Counted from the first letter of the stretch, positions 46,715-60,125 are shown. The stretch: DNA of 64,000 bases from Rhizophagus irregularis (GCF_026210795.1 NC_089440.1:124001-188000); one strand, 5' to 3'. The notes: generated by a model from the sequence alone, not told the origin. Numbers and translations: made by a program.

Positions 46715-47633
46715 AGAGGAAAATGCGAATGTTGTAAGTGATAGAAAATAATTAATTTGTGATAATAATATGTAATTTTTTTTCTTCTCGAATATAGAAG
46801 TTATCATACTATTATTTTTATTTTTTTTTTACAAGAATAAAAATCTAATTTTAGGATAATAATAGATAATGGGTATATTTATAGATTTTAGTAGCCGCGT
46901 AATCTTAAGTAATTTATTTTTTTTTTTGAATTTGATCCTGAGATCTTTTTTATCATATAATAAAAAATTGATATGAAAATCTGAAAAATCAATTCAAAGC
47001 CTAAATTAATAATTTTATTAGGAATTTTAGATTATTAGAAGAATTATTAGATTAAGACGAAAAAAATATAGTTGATAATGAAAATGATGGAGCGTAAAAA
47101 TAGAAAAAAGGAAAAATTTTGATTTTGTTGATTTTAATAAAAATAGGTTCCGATCAGAAATGGATCAAACGACGATAATTTTACGAGAACGAACTTATTC
47201 GATCAAACGACGATAATTTCACGAGAACGAACTTATTCAAGACTCCAAATAAAAAGAATCATCAATAATTTCAATAATTGAATAATTGAACAAAAAAATC
47301 ATTAAAGAAAAATAATTATATCTTTTACAATCGTTACAAGTTGGCGTTATACACAGATATCTATGTATACAAACGAGTTCTATCATCCATCATCAGTAAA
47401 TATGAGAAATAATCGAGAATTCACAAACAAGTATCTAAAATCATGGTGACCAGAATAATCAACGATTGATTCATATATAGTCACCTGAATTCCCAACGAA
47501 TATTCGAAACATTATAAGGATAAATACAGTATATGTATATCTTTTTTTTTTTTATTTTAATGTAATAATTTTATAATACAAAATTATATTGAAATCACAA
47601 CGTTCTTTTACATGTACATATATTCCAATTACA
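46715..47633. other. Intergenic region with a 38-bp tandem duplication
   Basis: A 38-bp unit with GATCAAACGACGATAATTT and ACGAGAACGAACTTATTC occurs at 47163-47200 and again, directly adjacent, at 47201-47238 with one difference. The rest is AT-rich spacer between convergent genes. Confidence 0.75.
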
Positions 47634-49115
47634 TTAACATGAATGTTTTTTAATAACTTGAAATACTTCATAATCATCTACGCTAAATTGTTCTGGTATA
47701 TCAATTTTAGGATAACTTTTATTATTTGCATTTGCATTGCTATACCAACCATTAACATATAAAGCTAAATGACAACCTCCACCACCACCAAATATTAGAC
47801 CATTAGGCGGAAACCCACCTATAGAATTTACACCATTACTATAACCTACATTTGCACTTTGGAAGTCATCTTTATTTGTAAACGAGAATATAAAACTATC
47901 TTTAGTTGACTTATATGTACTACTTGAATCCCAAAAAAGTGGATTATACCCTCCAACTATTTGTTCTGAATTTGTAATTTTCGCTATAACTATAGTAGCT
48001 CCCTTATAATCACATTTAGAATGAAATGCTGCAAGCGTATCACCATCTTTACTAGAGCGATAAAGCAAATTGAAATCATAAGGATTGTTTTTTACATTAT
48101 GATAAGAATTGTCTTTCTTTTCGATCCAACTAGAAAAAATAGCAAAATGTCGAGGTTCAATTATAATTGAATCATAAGCAGGTTTTGGTTTTCTAGGTGG
48201 TTGTGTATCAATATTTTGTTTCTTCATATGAAATGCAAGTATGTTATTAATCAAATCTTCAGGTAGTAAAACTCTAAAAGGATATACATTATCAAGAAAG
48301 TCCTCTGAAGATATATGGTAAAATCTAATTAAGGGAATAAACCTTTTAAAAGTGCTCTCCATAATTGCAATTTCTTCTTTATTCCATTTCTTAACGTTTT
48401 TCTGAATAGAAGGATGCTGAGCAAAATTCCACTTGATCAAGTTTTCCCATATAACAATTTCATCCAATAATAAATCATCACGTTTTAAAAGCGATTCTAA
48501 TAAAGACGACTTTAAATTGTTAAGTCTATCAGAATTAAATAATATTTCAGGTTCTTTACAAATTATCTCGAGACAGAAATTCCATAAATTTGTAAAATTT
48601 TCGTGTTTATAAATTGTATCAAGAATGTTTATAAGATTCTTTAACAAAAACTCTCGTTTATGCTCAATCAAGTATTCCTGAATACATCGAATTAATGATT
48701 GAATTTTAAGTTGATCCACCGCTATCAAAAGCTTTAAAAGATCAGATCCTTCTAATTCCTTCAAATCAATCTTCCCACAATAAATAAATCTAATTAATAA
48801 TATTGATAATTAATCATTAATAATATAATTTTGATATTCAATTTTTATATGAATACGAAAATAATTTTACCTTAAAATAATTTTAAAAAGTTGAGGGGAA
48901 ATATGAGGTATATCAAGAATAAATTTTCCATTTTTTTTCTCGTTAGATAGTGCGGTACGAAAATATTGTGACCTAATACGTAAAATATTTGAAAGAGCAT
49001 GAAATTCTTCTACATTTTCATCTTCACCAGCATGAATAATAATATCATATTCTTTGTCAGTTTCAAGTAATTTTTCACAATCAATAGAAAGCTCTTGCGA
49101 AAAGTCAAAAGACAT
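47634..49115 (-). CDS. BTB-BACK-TLDc protein B, two exons, 466 residues
   Basis: The exons are 49115-48871 and 48789-47634, with the phase-2 junction at R-FIYCGKID. BTB starts MSFDFSQELSIDCEKLLETD and includes YDIIIHAGEDENVEEFHA. It is shorter by three residues near the end (ALSNEKKNGKF, without the SxxWA- or SAKK-type step of its paralogues). BACK includes LLKRDDLLLDEIVIWENLIKW. TLDc has LLYRSSKDGDTLAAFHSKCD, IVGGYNPLFW, and a glycine-rich GGGGGCHLAL insert where others have a single GGG or G. It ends DYEVFQVIKK. Same predicted role as gene A. Intact. Confidence 0.9.
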
Positions 49116-49335
49116 TTTTAAACAAAAATTTTTTTTTAAAAAAAAAGCTAATATATATTGTCATATGGGCGTTACACTAAATTAGAGTTTATCGAACAGA
49201 TCACATGATAAAACCGCTAATATAGAATTAGTCTAAAGTATTTATTTATTGAGGGAGTATTAAATACAAATAGTCAATTAGAAAATTGACGTTTAAATAA
49301 ATATCCTAAACACATGATTGGCCGTATCTAGCCAT

Positions 49336-49409
49336 TCAAGCTTAGCTCAATTGGTTAGAGTGTTGTGCTGATAACGCAAAGGTTATGGGTTCGGATCCCA
49401 TGGATCCTA
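49336..49409 (+). tRNA. Organelle-type tRNA-Ile(GAU)-like sequence
   Basis: The anticodon arm TTGTG-CTGATAA-CGCAA has U33, anticodon GAU and A37. D arm GCTC/GAGT and T arm ATGGG-TTCGGAT-CCCAT pair well. The 3' acceptor strand GGATCCT is followed by A, but the 5' strand (TCAAGCT) hardly pairs with it, so the 5' end looks replaced or decayed. Nuclear eukaryotic Ile tRNAs use AAU and UAU; GAU is bacterial or organellar. This suggests a mitochondrial insertion or one from an endobacterium. Confidence 0.6.
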
Positions 49410-50069
49410 CCGTCAATAATTAATAAATCTAATACTAATTTTGATTTTAGAAAATTGAGGAGTAAAATTTTTGGCTCATTCGTTGAATGTGTTGTACGAA
49501 TTATATTGTGATCTAATAAATATTTCATATATTTCTTCTATATTTCATTTTCATCAACGTAAATAAGAGCATTTGTATTCGTAATTAATAATCTCTTGAA
49601 GATAATCGAAAGACGCATAAAAAGGATGAGGCTTCACCAATTCAGATAGGATATCACGTAAAGCTTTAACATTGTTACGTAATTAACGTAAACCTTAAAT
49701 GGTAGTCCGTAGTCCGCCAGAGAATAATGTAAGGATCTAGAAAAAATTCTTGATCTAAATTTATTTTGACATTATTCGCGTCATATAAAATTTTTAATCT
49801 ACGCCGCTAATTTAACACAATAATTAACATCTGATATGTACAAAAAATGACTTATAGCGTAGATTGTTAAGTATTGCGCGTTATTTACTTGAAAAAAGTG
49901 AATATATAATAAATATTTTACTGCATACAGTAAACCCTTTTATTTTCATATATCAAAGTTCGGTTCATACTGAAGATTGTGAATGATTTTAGATAATAAT
50001 AGTAAATGTTCAAAATGATTTATGTCACAATTTACGGCCCTTGATACAACGAACCCTCCAATATATGTA

Positions 50070-51547
50070 CTAACTATGACCATTTTTAATAACGTGAAAA
50101 ACTTCATAATCATCCGTTTTAAACTTTCTTGGTATACCTATTTTAGGATAAGAACCTATATTATCACTATACCATATACCATTATAAAAACGTAAATCGT
50201 TACCACTACCAAATATTGGACCATATGATAAATAATTACCAATAGATCTTGAATTACCATTACTATAACCTACTTTAGCACTTTGAAGATAATCTTTGTT
50301 TATAAAAGAGAATATGAAACTATCGAAAGTTGACATATATTTATTTTCTGAATTCCAAGATAATGGATTATATCCTCCAATTATCTGTTTAGAATTTTTT
50401 ATTTTTGCTACTATTAAAGTAGCTCCTTTGTTATCACATTTAGAATGAAATGCTTCAGTTGTATCACCATCCCTACTAGCACGATAAATTAATTTGAAAT
50501 CATAAGGAATATTTCTTATATTATAATAAGAATTATCCCTTTTATCAATTTTATCGATCCAATTAGAAAAAATAGCAAAATGTTGAGGTTCAATTATAAT
50601 TGAATCATAAGAAGATTTTAATTTTCTAGGAGGTTGCATATCAACGGTTTGTTTCTTCATATGAAATGCAAGTATGCTATTAATTAAATCTTCAGGTAGT
50701 GATGCTTTAAAAGGATATACTTTATCAAGAAAATCTTCTGAAGACATATGATAAAATCTAATTAAAGGAATGAATCCATTAAGAGTATTTTCCATAGATG
50801 TGATGTCATCTTTATTCCATTTCTTAATATTTTCTTCAATAGAAGGATTCTGAGCAAAACACCACTTTATCAAATAATCCCATATAACACTTTCATCCAA
50901 TGATAAATCATCTCTTTTTAAAATTAATTCTAATAAAGGTACGTTTAAATTGAGAAATTTATCAGATTCAAATAATATTTCTGGTTCTAAACAAATATTT
51001 TCAAGATAAAAATCCCATAAATCTGTAAAGGTTTCATGTTGATATACTATTTCAAGAATTTCTGAAGGATTTTTTTGTAAAAATTCAAATTGATGTTTAA
51101 TCAAATATTCTTGAATACGATTACTTAATGATTGGATTTTAAATACATCAGCTGCCATCAAAAGCTTTAGAACATCTGGTCCTTCTAATCCCGTAAAATC
51201 AATCTTTCCACAATAAATAAATCTACAAAAAATTATGTTTATTTTCATATATAACATTCATAAAATATAATAATTCATTTATAAAATTTTTTTTAAGATT
51301 ACCTTAAAATAATTTTAAAAAATTGAGGAGAAATATTGGGCTTTTTAAAAGTAAATTTTCCATCCTTTTTCTTGGCTGATTCGTTAGAAAGCGCGGTACG
51401 AAAATATTGAGATCTGATACGTAATATATTTGAATGTGCATGTACTTCTTCTACATCTTCATTTTCACCAACGTAAATAACAACATTATGTTCTTCACCA
51501 GATTCAAGTAATTTTTCATAATCGTTAATAATTTCCTCAAAAGCCAT
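50070..51547 (-). CDS. BTB-BACK-TLDc protein C, two exons, 465 residues
   Basis: The exons are 51547-51303 and 51222-50070; splicing gives R-FIYCGKIDF. BTB reads HNVVIYVGENEDVEEVHA, ILRIRSQYFRTALS. BACK includes ILKRDDLSLDESVIWDYLIKWC and FIPLIRFYHMSSEDFLDKV. TLDc reads LIYRASRDGDTTEAFHSKCD, IIGGYNPLSW, DSFIFSF, then GPIFGSGNDLRFYNG and DYEVFHVIKN. Its closest relative in the window is gene B (shared YPFxxxLPEDLIN-ILAFHMKKQ segment), and they lie in tandem, which suggests a local duplication. Intact. Confidence 0.9.
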
Positions 51548-54500
51548 GTTTTTTACTGAACAAAATTTTTTTAATCGACGACTTTACGCATAAAAAGGAT
51601 ATGAGGTTACACCATTTCACATGTAATTAGTACGTAAATATATATATGATCAATTAATTTACGAAAAAAATATAGCGTAAGATTTACGACGTTCCACAAA
51701 GATTGTGGTAATTTCATATAGAGAGGGATCGGACTTAATAGATTTACGTGATTTGGCGTAAAACCACCAAATTAATTATGACATATTTACGTAATATATG
51801 ATTTACGTAAAATCAACATATGACGGAATAACATGTGAATTATTAAGCATAGAATATTTTTTGTTCATTTTGACAATTCATCGATAAAATTTGATGGGAA
51901 AAAGAACCATGTGTGATCACTAACAAAAAATTAATTAATTATCGCTCAAGGCTTTATTCCTATCTTTTTTGCATTATTAGTTCAGCGATAATCGATAAAT
52001 GATAAAGCGGAATAAAATCGTAATAAAAATTTACTTTATGAAGTAACCTTTTTAATATTTACTTATTAACATTCGTTACTTTTCTTTTTCATATTGTATC
52101 GCATTAACCATTAAACAAGCTAGTTTTTGATTAATATTGTATTATTATTGACCAATAAACGCCATTAATATTATCATTGGTATAAATGAATTGAATTAAA
52201 TTTATATATTGTTCGTACCTAACCTATGAACGACGGTGATTTAACTAATTTTAGTTGACTCAATTATGTGTTCATGTGATCAAAGTAACCAAAAATGTAA
52301 CAACAAATAAATTACTGTACCTAACTTAAAATGTAAAAATCGGTTAACGTGAAATTCGTTAGCGTTATATTGACTGACTGTATATCTAATAATAGTACGA
52401 TCACTGGTCTCCCCTTTTTACTTTATCATTGATTTCTTTTTCACCGCCCTGTAATCTTTGTAGCAAATAAGTGAAAAAGTGATCACTGCAAAAATATTAT
52501 TAGTTGGGAATAGGGATGGATGGAACTATGAAAATTAGATTTCAAATGATAATTTTGACCAGATTTGTGCGTCTGGTAACCCCTGTCGCATTAAGTGTCA
52601 CTCATACTAATTTTTAAAAATTGCGAGTGATTAGCTGAGTTTATAAATGACCGGGAATCTTCGTTTACTTATTTCCCGGCCTCATATAGATAGCCGGGAA
52701 ATTGCTAATTTTAGTTTCAGTAAAATATTTAAGTTTAAAATAGTTAATATTTAATGAGTGACACGCTCCAGGGGATTTACCCATTTATTTCATGGGAAGG
52801 GGAACATTAGGGGTTTTTTCCCGAATACCCATAACACAAACAAAAAATTATGCTTCCTTCAATTATTATAGTTTGGTAGTTTCAACTTATCAGAATGATA
52901 AAGAAATTTCAAGAACAACATAGGAGAGGACTAAGAAATGGTATTAGTATTGTTTAAGAATCATACTAATTCGATTATATAATAGAAGCGTTAACCTTCT
53001 TTCAGAAAAACCAGTCCTAATGCACATTTCCCTTTAGTTCCTCTACTAATTTTTGGTACCTCATAGTTAGAACAATTATCATAGAATTTATCTAAGTTGC
53101 TCAATTTCAACCATACCATGATGATGGAAAATTTCAAGAATAACATGTTCGCAAATGAAAAGTAAAATAAATCCCAAAGGTCCATTTAACTTCACAGACG
53201 TTGAAACTAGATAATAAAAAAAAATGTTTTAGTTAGTAAATAACGTGCGGCTTTGTTAATAAACATCGCACAATGTGTGCTTCAGAAGAAAACTTATTTA
53301 TTGCATTTAAGATATGTTGCCTTTGTGAGATTATCCTTGATCGTAATTCGTTACCTTTGTGAGATTATCCTCGTAAAAGCGGAATTATTATAGTGGAGCG
53401 AGTTTATATAAATATTTTGAAGATCAACGTGTAGACCGTGTAGAATTAATAAGATCATGTAATTATATTTTATGGTACCCGATCAGTAGTCATTTGGCAT
53501 GTTACAATTAGACATCATGCGGACGATGCGGTGCGCTTTATTTAAGAAATAATATTTTACGTAAAACATAAAAAGCATCATTCCCAATGAGCATATTATT
53601 CATGAGAAATTTAATTTAATAGACGATAATTTTAAACAAAAAAAAAAAATAATTTCATCCGAATATTTATCCGAATATTAAATTTGAATTAACCAATAAA
53701 TTTTTTTTTTTTTGTGTATTACATTAACATCTATCGGATATCCCGAATCTAGACCATTATTACAATATATCTTGTACTGTAAAATGTAGTGTAGACGAAA
53801 AATTCTGACGCTTTACGTATCCTTATTTCCTTTTTAATTATTCAGGTATAACATTAAGATATTAATACATCGTTTTAACACTTTGTTAACTGTTTTCGGT
53901 TTTATCTTATTTTGTTAATGTGGAAAGAATGGAGAAAGTGATTTTAATATAAATATTATAAATACAGTATTACATATTATAATGTAATTATCCCTGTGTA
54001 AAAATCACTACATTAATTTTTATTAAATTTAGGCGAAAACTAAATTTATCGATTGGACACAGCCGGAGGTTTTTTTTTAAAAAAAAAAATGTGGAACTTG
54101 TTTTATGTTCAAATCGTAGACTAAAAATAATAAATATACTTTCTTTTTGTTTTTGCTGCATTACTACGATTGGATCTATTGGTTGTGGCTTATGCGTAAT
54201 TTTTATGAGCGGAATACAATGGACTTTTAGGGTCGCCTGCATTTGTAGTACTTTATCATTCTTAAGAAAGTACAAGATTTTGTAAATGTTACAAAATTAA
54301 AAAATGCACAGTTAATTATAAATTAATTCAATTACACTGTGAAACTTGAGTCTTTGTTAATTTTAATGAATATGTCGATCATTTGAAAAACAAGAATGCA
54401 ATGTTAACCCTTGCGATTTTCGGAGGTTAATCACCGAATAACTAGTTAATCCGTAGTTACCAGATTTATCATGTGTAAAAAATCTGATACATATTATAAA

Positions 54501-54788
54501 TTTCGATGTTTTCAATGTTTAACAAGATAATATTAATAATGTACACCAACATAATAAATTTGGTTACACGTTCAAAGTTGAGAGTTATTTTTTGTAATGT
54601 CGAGTCCTTATAAAAAAAGAAATTCCTTGTTTCCAAAAATGTAAAAATAATGAGCATCGTGATTTTCTTTTGGATTTATAAATCGTCGTTTTTTTTTTAG
54701 AAAAATATGAAAATTATTCTTCTTTCTTCCTTTCGTTTTTTAAAAAATTATTCTTTCATTTATAAAAAATATTCTTTCATTTAAAAAA
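51548..54788. other. Long intergenic region with repeats, no gene supported
   Basis: Several small frames (52991-53185, 53988-54275, 54091-54285, 54469-54657) lack domains. A possible decayed MITE lies at about 52573-52778: its ends read ACCCCTGTCGC...GTGTCACTCAT and ATGAGTGACACGCTCCAGGGG in inverted order. A 22-bp direct repeat around CCTTTGTGAGATTATCC occurs at 53316-53337 and 53350-53371. A T10A11 palindrome lies at 54069-54089. Confidence 0.5.
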
Positions 54789-57700
54789 ATGGTTATTCTC
54801 AATAAAACATTATGGTTACTTATAATGATATTATTATCATTACTCCCTATATTCGCATCAGAACCTCCGATTGCATTAAAAACTATAAATAATCATGAGG
54901 ATTTACCCAACCTTCATTTAGATGGTTCAGACACATATAATGATGGAACAATTATTTTACTTTTTACTCAAAAAAGTACTAATAAAATAATAAATAATAC
55001 AACTATTCATTTGCGAATTATTTTTAATGATGAAACAATTCAATCGATTGAAATTGATTGTAGTTCACAGCCTGATTTCATTCCTAGATGTAAAAAAAGT
55101 AAAGATTCAGATGCTTGTTCTTTAAATCCAAAAGCATTAATAGAAGGATATGTTCTTATAGAATCTGTTGATAAGTCAGAAAGAAAAAAACAAATCATTG
55201 TGTCATGGGACAAAAAAATAGTCAGGTATTATCGGGAATATATATGCTTTAAAATACTGTATAATAGCACTAATAAATTTATTTTAGCATACTTGAATTG
55301 GATGAATATAAGATCACCGTTCCTCATAATTCAAAACAAGACTTTTCCATAATGGAATTAACGAACAATAAAACATTAGTATGGAAGAAATTTACTATCG
55401 ACCAGTACGTATCGCTTCTGTTTATTTATTACTGTGATGAACTGACACGTAATACTTATTTCATACTAAATCTAACGCTAATGGCTATTTAGAAATAATG
55501 CATCGCTAAAGAGAGAAGATAAAACATATAATGTGCCTAATGACAAAACTATTATACGCAATTTGTAAGTAAAAATTTTGTTAATTTGATTATAATAAAA
55601 ATTATTTATCATTTACCTTTTTTATTATATTTTTAGTTTTGATCCTTTTTCACTGGTTGAAGGAGGTTACGCTGCTATAATTTTTATGAGAACTAAATTA
55701 ATTCATAACAAAGAATTTAGGAATAAAAATTCAATTGATGAAATTTATGTTATATATTTTAATGATATATTACCACATCAACAATTTTTACTTCATTCGT
55801 CAAGTTCAGAAAAAAGTGAGCTGCTATCATTAGGATTACTTAGAGGAGGTAATGTCAAATAATATTATTACCATCCTCGTCATTATATTAAAAATTATTT
55901 AATTTTTTAGGTTGTGTAAGCTTTTTCGATGGATCGGGTTATACTTATGATTTCATAGAATCTTTTAATAAAATAAAATCAGACCAATTTTTAAATTCTG
56001 GAAGTTACAATACTTTTCGAATCCATTTTTTATCAAATGGCGCGGTATCTTTAATTAATATCAACCTTAATATTACCGATAATGATTTCATTGCTACGCC
56101 ATTATTTTATGGTGGTTATATAGGACAATACTCGAAAAAAAATGATAAATCATTGATTGTTCTTGATAACAATAATAATATTAAAAATAAATTACATTTA
56201 CCTTTTTATGATAATATAGAACATTCTAAACTTAAATCATTCGTTATGCAAAAACAATTATATATATGGTTTTTTAATTGTAGCGATGATCAGACGTGGA
56301 ATATAAATTATTATTCATTGAATTTAATTAATGATTATGGTACAGTATAATATTTTATGTTTTATATTAATATTATGTATATTATGTGATTCAATAATTA
56401 ATTCTTTTTATTTTATTTTTTATTTTTATTAGATTCTCGTTTCATTTATCAAAATCCCAGTATTAATGGCACATACCCAAAAATAAACGAAACTATTAAA
56501 ATATCAAGTACATCTAGAAAACAAATCGATTTTATTATAAATTATAATAAACCAATTTTGCTATTTTATGGAAATATCACATTATATCAGTATTTAAATG
56601 ATGATGTTATTTTAAGACAGAGAGTCTCCGGTAGATCTGATCATTGTCGATTATTTAATGAAACGGCAGTTTCAATAAAAATATTTGTCAGTGCATTGCA
56701 TCAGACTAATGTCAAATATGGAATTAAAGTGGATGATGATTTTGTTAAACTTCAATCTAATGAAGAACCTTTATTAGGAATTTCAGAAAGAATTTGGACT
56801 TTTAACATATGTAAGTTTTTATGTCGTTAGTAATTGTCGGTGAGTTAAACGCGACCCATTGTTCGAATATTATTATCTAATTTTTTTATGTCTTTTTTTC
56901 TAGCTTTAGAAACTCCAGATAAACCAGCAGGTATTTAAATTTTTTTTCTTGAAAAAGTTCATGAAATATTTTATTTAATACCGGATACATTTATAAACAA
57001 TATTATCGCATTTTGTAGATCAAGTCTCAATTACTTCTCGTTTAAAACTTAACAAAGAAAACTATAAAAAAATTGATTCAATAGAAGATCGTAAGCTTCT
57101 TATTCAAACACTCAAAAATGAATTGGTTCAAGCAATACCAATTGATCCTAAAAGATTAGAAATACAAGAAAAAATTCAAAATGAATATAAAGATAATAAT
57201 ATATTATTTTCTGCTACCATTAAACCAACTTTTACAAATAACGCTAATGAGAGAAGTACAGATTCTGTATTAAAAGATTTAGATGAATTAATTAAAAAAA
57301 AGAAATATAATTTGTTATCAAATGGTAATATTACAAGATTTTTGGATACTAGTTATGGTGCTAATCCGTTGCGTAAGTATATTTTTACTATCAGTTATAT
57401 TAGTTATATTTACTGTATTTTTATTTGCAATATTTCATTTCATAATAGCTGATTTTTGGATGACGTATGGATATCATATGATCGCTCTTGGACTTTTAAT
57501 CGTAATTGTGGGTTGTATGATAGTTTTTGCAAATTATAAATATCGTGAGGTATGATTTTAAATATATTTTATATCTGTTTTTTATACACACTAAATTTAT
57601 ATTCTTATCAACCATTTAATTAGGGTAATAATTATTCGATCATAAAAATCGTAATTATTATAGTTGATTTAGTCTTAGATATTATGTTTATTATCATGGG

Positions 57701-58368
57701 TATACCTGAAAAACCTCATTTGTTTGTTTTCAGGTAATTCATCTAATTCATCATCATCATTGTTATTATTGTTGCTGAGTCGTTTATAACAAAAAAAATT
57801 ATATATTATTTATTTATTTTAGTCTTTTATCGGTTATAATTCCAATCGTATTTAATACGATGATGACTACTTATTCATTAATTCAAGAAATGATTCATAA
57901 TGATGACTTTAATAATTGGTGTAAAAAACATGGTTTTACTATATCAATGTTTACAATATTATCAAGTGCTGATGTTGAAGCTCTTCATATATTATCATCT
58001 AAAATTGCTGGATTTAACGCTTTTTCTGCTCCTCCATTATCAAGTAGAATATCAAGAATAGTATTTTGGGCTGGTTGTATTAATATTTTTTTGGAAGATA
58101 TCCCACAATTTATTATTCAGGTAAAAAAATATATTATTATTATTATTAATTAAAAAAAAAAATGTTTAAAATGAATTAATATTCTTTTTTATTATAGATC
58201 TATTATAAAAGAGATACCATTGTTTATACAATTATACCCACTCTCTCACTTATCTCAAGTTCTGTTACATTATGTATTAGTTTTTTTGGGAAACTTTATT
58301 TCTTTTTTATGTATTTTTATGGAAATAAGAAATCTAATAGATCTCAGAAATTGATAGAAGTTATTTAA
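54789..58368 (+). CDS. Large secreted/multi-pass membrane protein, at least 12 exons
   Basis: The exons, all with compatible phases, are 54789-55225, 55288-55404, 55493-55564, 55637-55848, 55911-56339, 56433-56810, 56904-56930, 57019-57372, 57449-57549, 57624-57733, 57823-58120 and 58198-58368. A signal peptide (LWLLIMILLSLLPIFAS) opens a lumenal or extracellular region of about 560 residues with many N-glycosylation sequons and no recognised domain. After a basic segment (KELIxx-type, DELIKKKKYNLL) follow several membrane helices (HMIALGLLIVIVGCMIVFA, IIIVDLVLDIMFIIMG, LLSVIIPIVFN) and a conserved-looking FLEDIPQFIIQIYYKRDT before the last helices. This layout of ectodomain and C-terminal membrane bundle suggests a receptor or channel-like surface protein. 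Function unknown. Exon 7 is a 27-nt microexon. The acceptor of the exon after 57372 is uncertain. Confidence 0.75.
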
Positions 58369-58790
58369 TTAATTTATCTAATGATTATAATTGTTCAATG
58401 ATTTTAATTTAATTGTAAAAGATATTACAATTATCCTTATATTAACACCATATTAAAATAATTATCGACAAATTTAAATAAAATGCGTCATTAAAAAAAC
58501 TTGATCATGATACAATAGATTTTGTTTTGGAACGGTTTTATTTTTTTCAAGTAAAAAGTTCAACTAGCGCAATGATTCTATTCTCAAATAAACGAATATT
58601 ACGAATATTTAACTTCCAATCATCTGAAAGATTTTGAAGAAATTATTCCTGTGTTATTGTAATTCTGATCACTACTACTCAATAGTGACAAAAATAAGAG
58701 TTATGATATCCCGTTATCTTTGTATAATTTTATAAATGTTGATTGGTTCTTTAACCGATTTGTACCATGCTTTATTTTTAAAATTTTCAT
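58369..58790. other. Intergenic region 3' of the membrane-protein gene
   Basis: AT-rich, with no gene. It ends where the first TLDc-like tail remnant begins. Confidence 0.4.
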
Positions 58791-60060
58791 ATTCGTCTGC
58801 TTCAAAATGTACTGGTATATCTACTTTAGGATAAGAATGATTCACATCGCTATGCCAGCAAGTATCTCCCCACAGGAATATAATTCCTTTTCCGGTATCA
58901 CGTGATGATTAATGTTTTGTGGAGTCAAAATATTAGTCTGTGGGATCGTCACTTCGGCGACTACGCTTCTACAGGTTTTGATTTTTAAATCTCTTCTTTC
59001 GTCTGCTTTTAAAACTGTATGAACATCAGCACCATCACCAAACACAAAATAACTATTACCTCAATAACAACCTATAGAATGGTACCATCATCGCTATAAT
59101 ACGAACGTTAAGGATAATTAGTTCTTATTTGTTATTACAAGCTATCTAAACTATAATTGTAATAATTACACTAATTTTTAACAACTTGAAAAACTTCATA
59201 ATCATCTGCTTTAAATCTTACTGGGTATATCTACATTAGGACAAGCACGGTTCACATCGCTATGCCAGCAAGTATATCCCCGCGGGAACATAAGATTAAT
59301 TTGATTAATGTTTTGTTGAATCAAAATATTAGTCTTTGGGATCGTCTCTTCGGCGACTACAGGACATTGATCTTCCACAGGTTTTGATTTTTTTAAATTT
59401 CCTTCCTTTGTCCGCTTTGAAACTGTGTGAACATCAGCATCATCACCAAACACAACATAACTATTACTTCAATAACAACCTATAGAATGGGTATCATCAT
59501 CGCTATAATTCCACAGGTTTTGATCTTTAAATTTCCTTCTTTCGTCCGCTTTAAACTGTGTGAACATCAGCACCATCACCAAACACAACATAACTATTAC
59601 CTCAATAACAACCTATAGAATGGGTATCATCATCGCTATAATTCCACAGGTTTTGATTTTTAAATTTCCTTCTTTCGTCCGCTTTAAAACTGTGTGAACA
59701 TCAGCACCATCACCAAACACAAACATAACTATTACTTCAATAGCAACCTATAGAATGGGTATCATCATCGCTATAATTCCACAGGTTTTGATCTTTTAAA
59801 TTTCCTTCTTTCGTCCGCTTTAAACTGTGTGAACATCAGCACCATCACCAAACACAACATAACTATTACCTCAATAACAACCTATAGAATGGGTATCATC
59901 ATCGCTATAATTCCACAGGTTAGGTTTTGATCTTTTAAATTTCCTTCTTTCGTCCGCTTTAAACTGTGTGAACATCAGCACCATCACCAAACACAAACAT
60001 AACTATTACTTCAATAGCAACCTATAGAAATGGGTATCATCATGGCTATAATACGAACAT
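58790..60060 (-). repeat. Minisatellite-like array grown from TLDc gene 3' ends (array 1)
   Basis: Remnants of TLDc C-terminal coding sequence (tail copies near 58790-58870 and 59180-59280) are followed by about six copies of a unit of about 134 bp. The units are marked by CCACAGGTTTTGAT (59374, 59511, 59644, 59779, 59913 and a variant near 58970) and by CATCAGCACCATCACCAAAC. On the minus strand the unit reads as short TLDc-like pieces (VVFGDGADVHTVLK) but the period is not a multiple of three, so it does not keep an open frame. Confidence 0.8.
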
Positions 60061-60125
60061 TAAAGATAATTCGTTATTATTTGTCATTATAAGCACATAT
60101 CTAAACTATAATTACAATAATTACA

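Noticed and set aside
59211..59453. 80-codon minus frame MFGDDADVHTVSK-type
   Set aside because: Product of the degenerate TLDc-derived array; it begins and ends at arbitrary repeat boundaries.
59480..60060. CRISPR-like array
   Set aside because: Units of about 134 bp with similar content throughout and no short repeat/unique spacer pattern; eukaryotic context.
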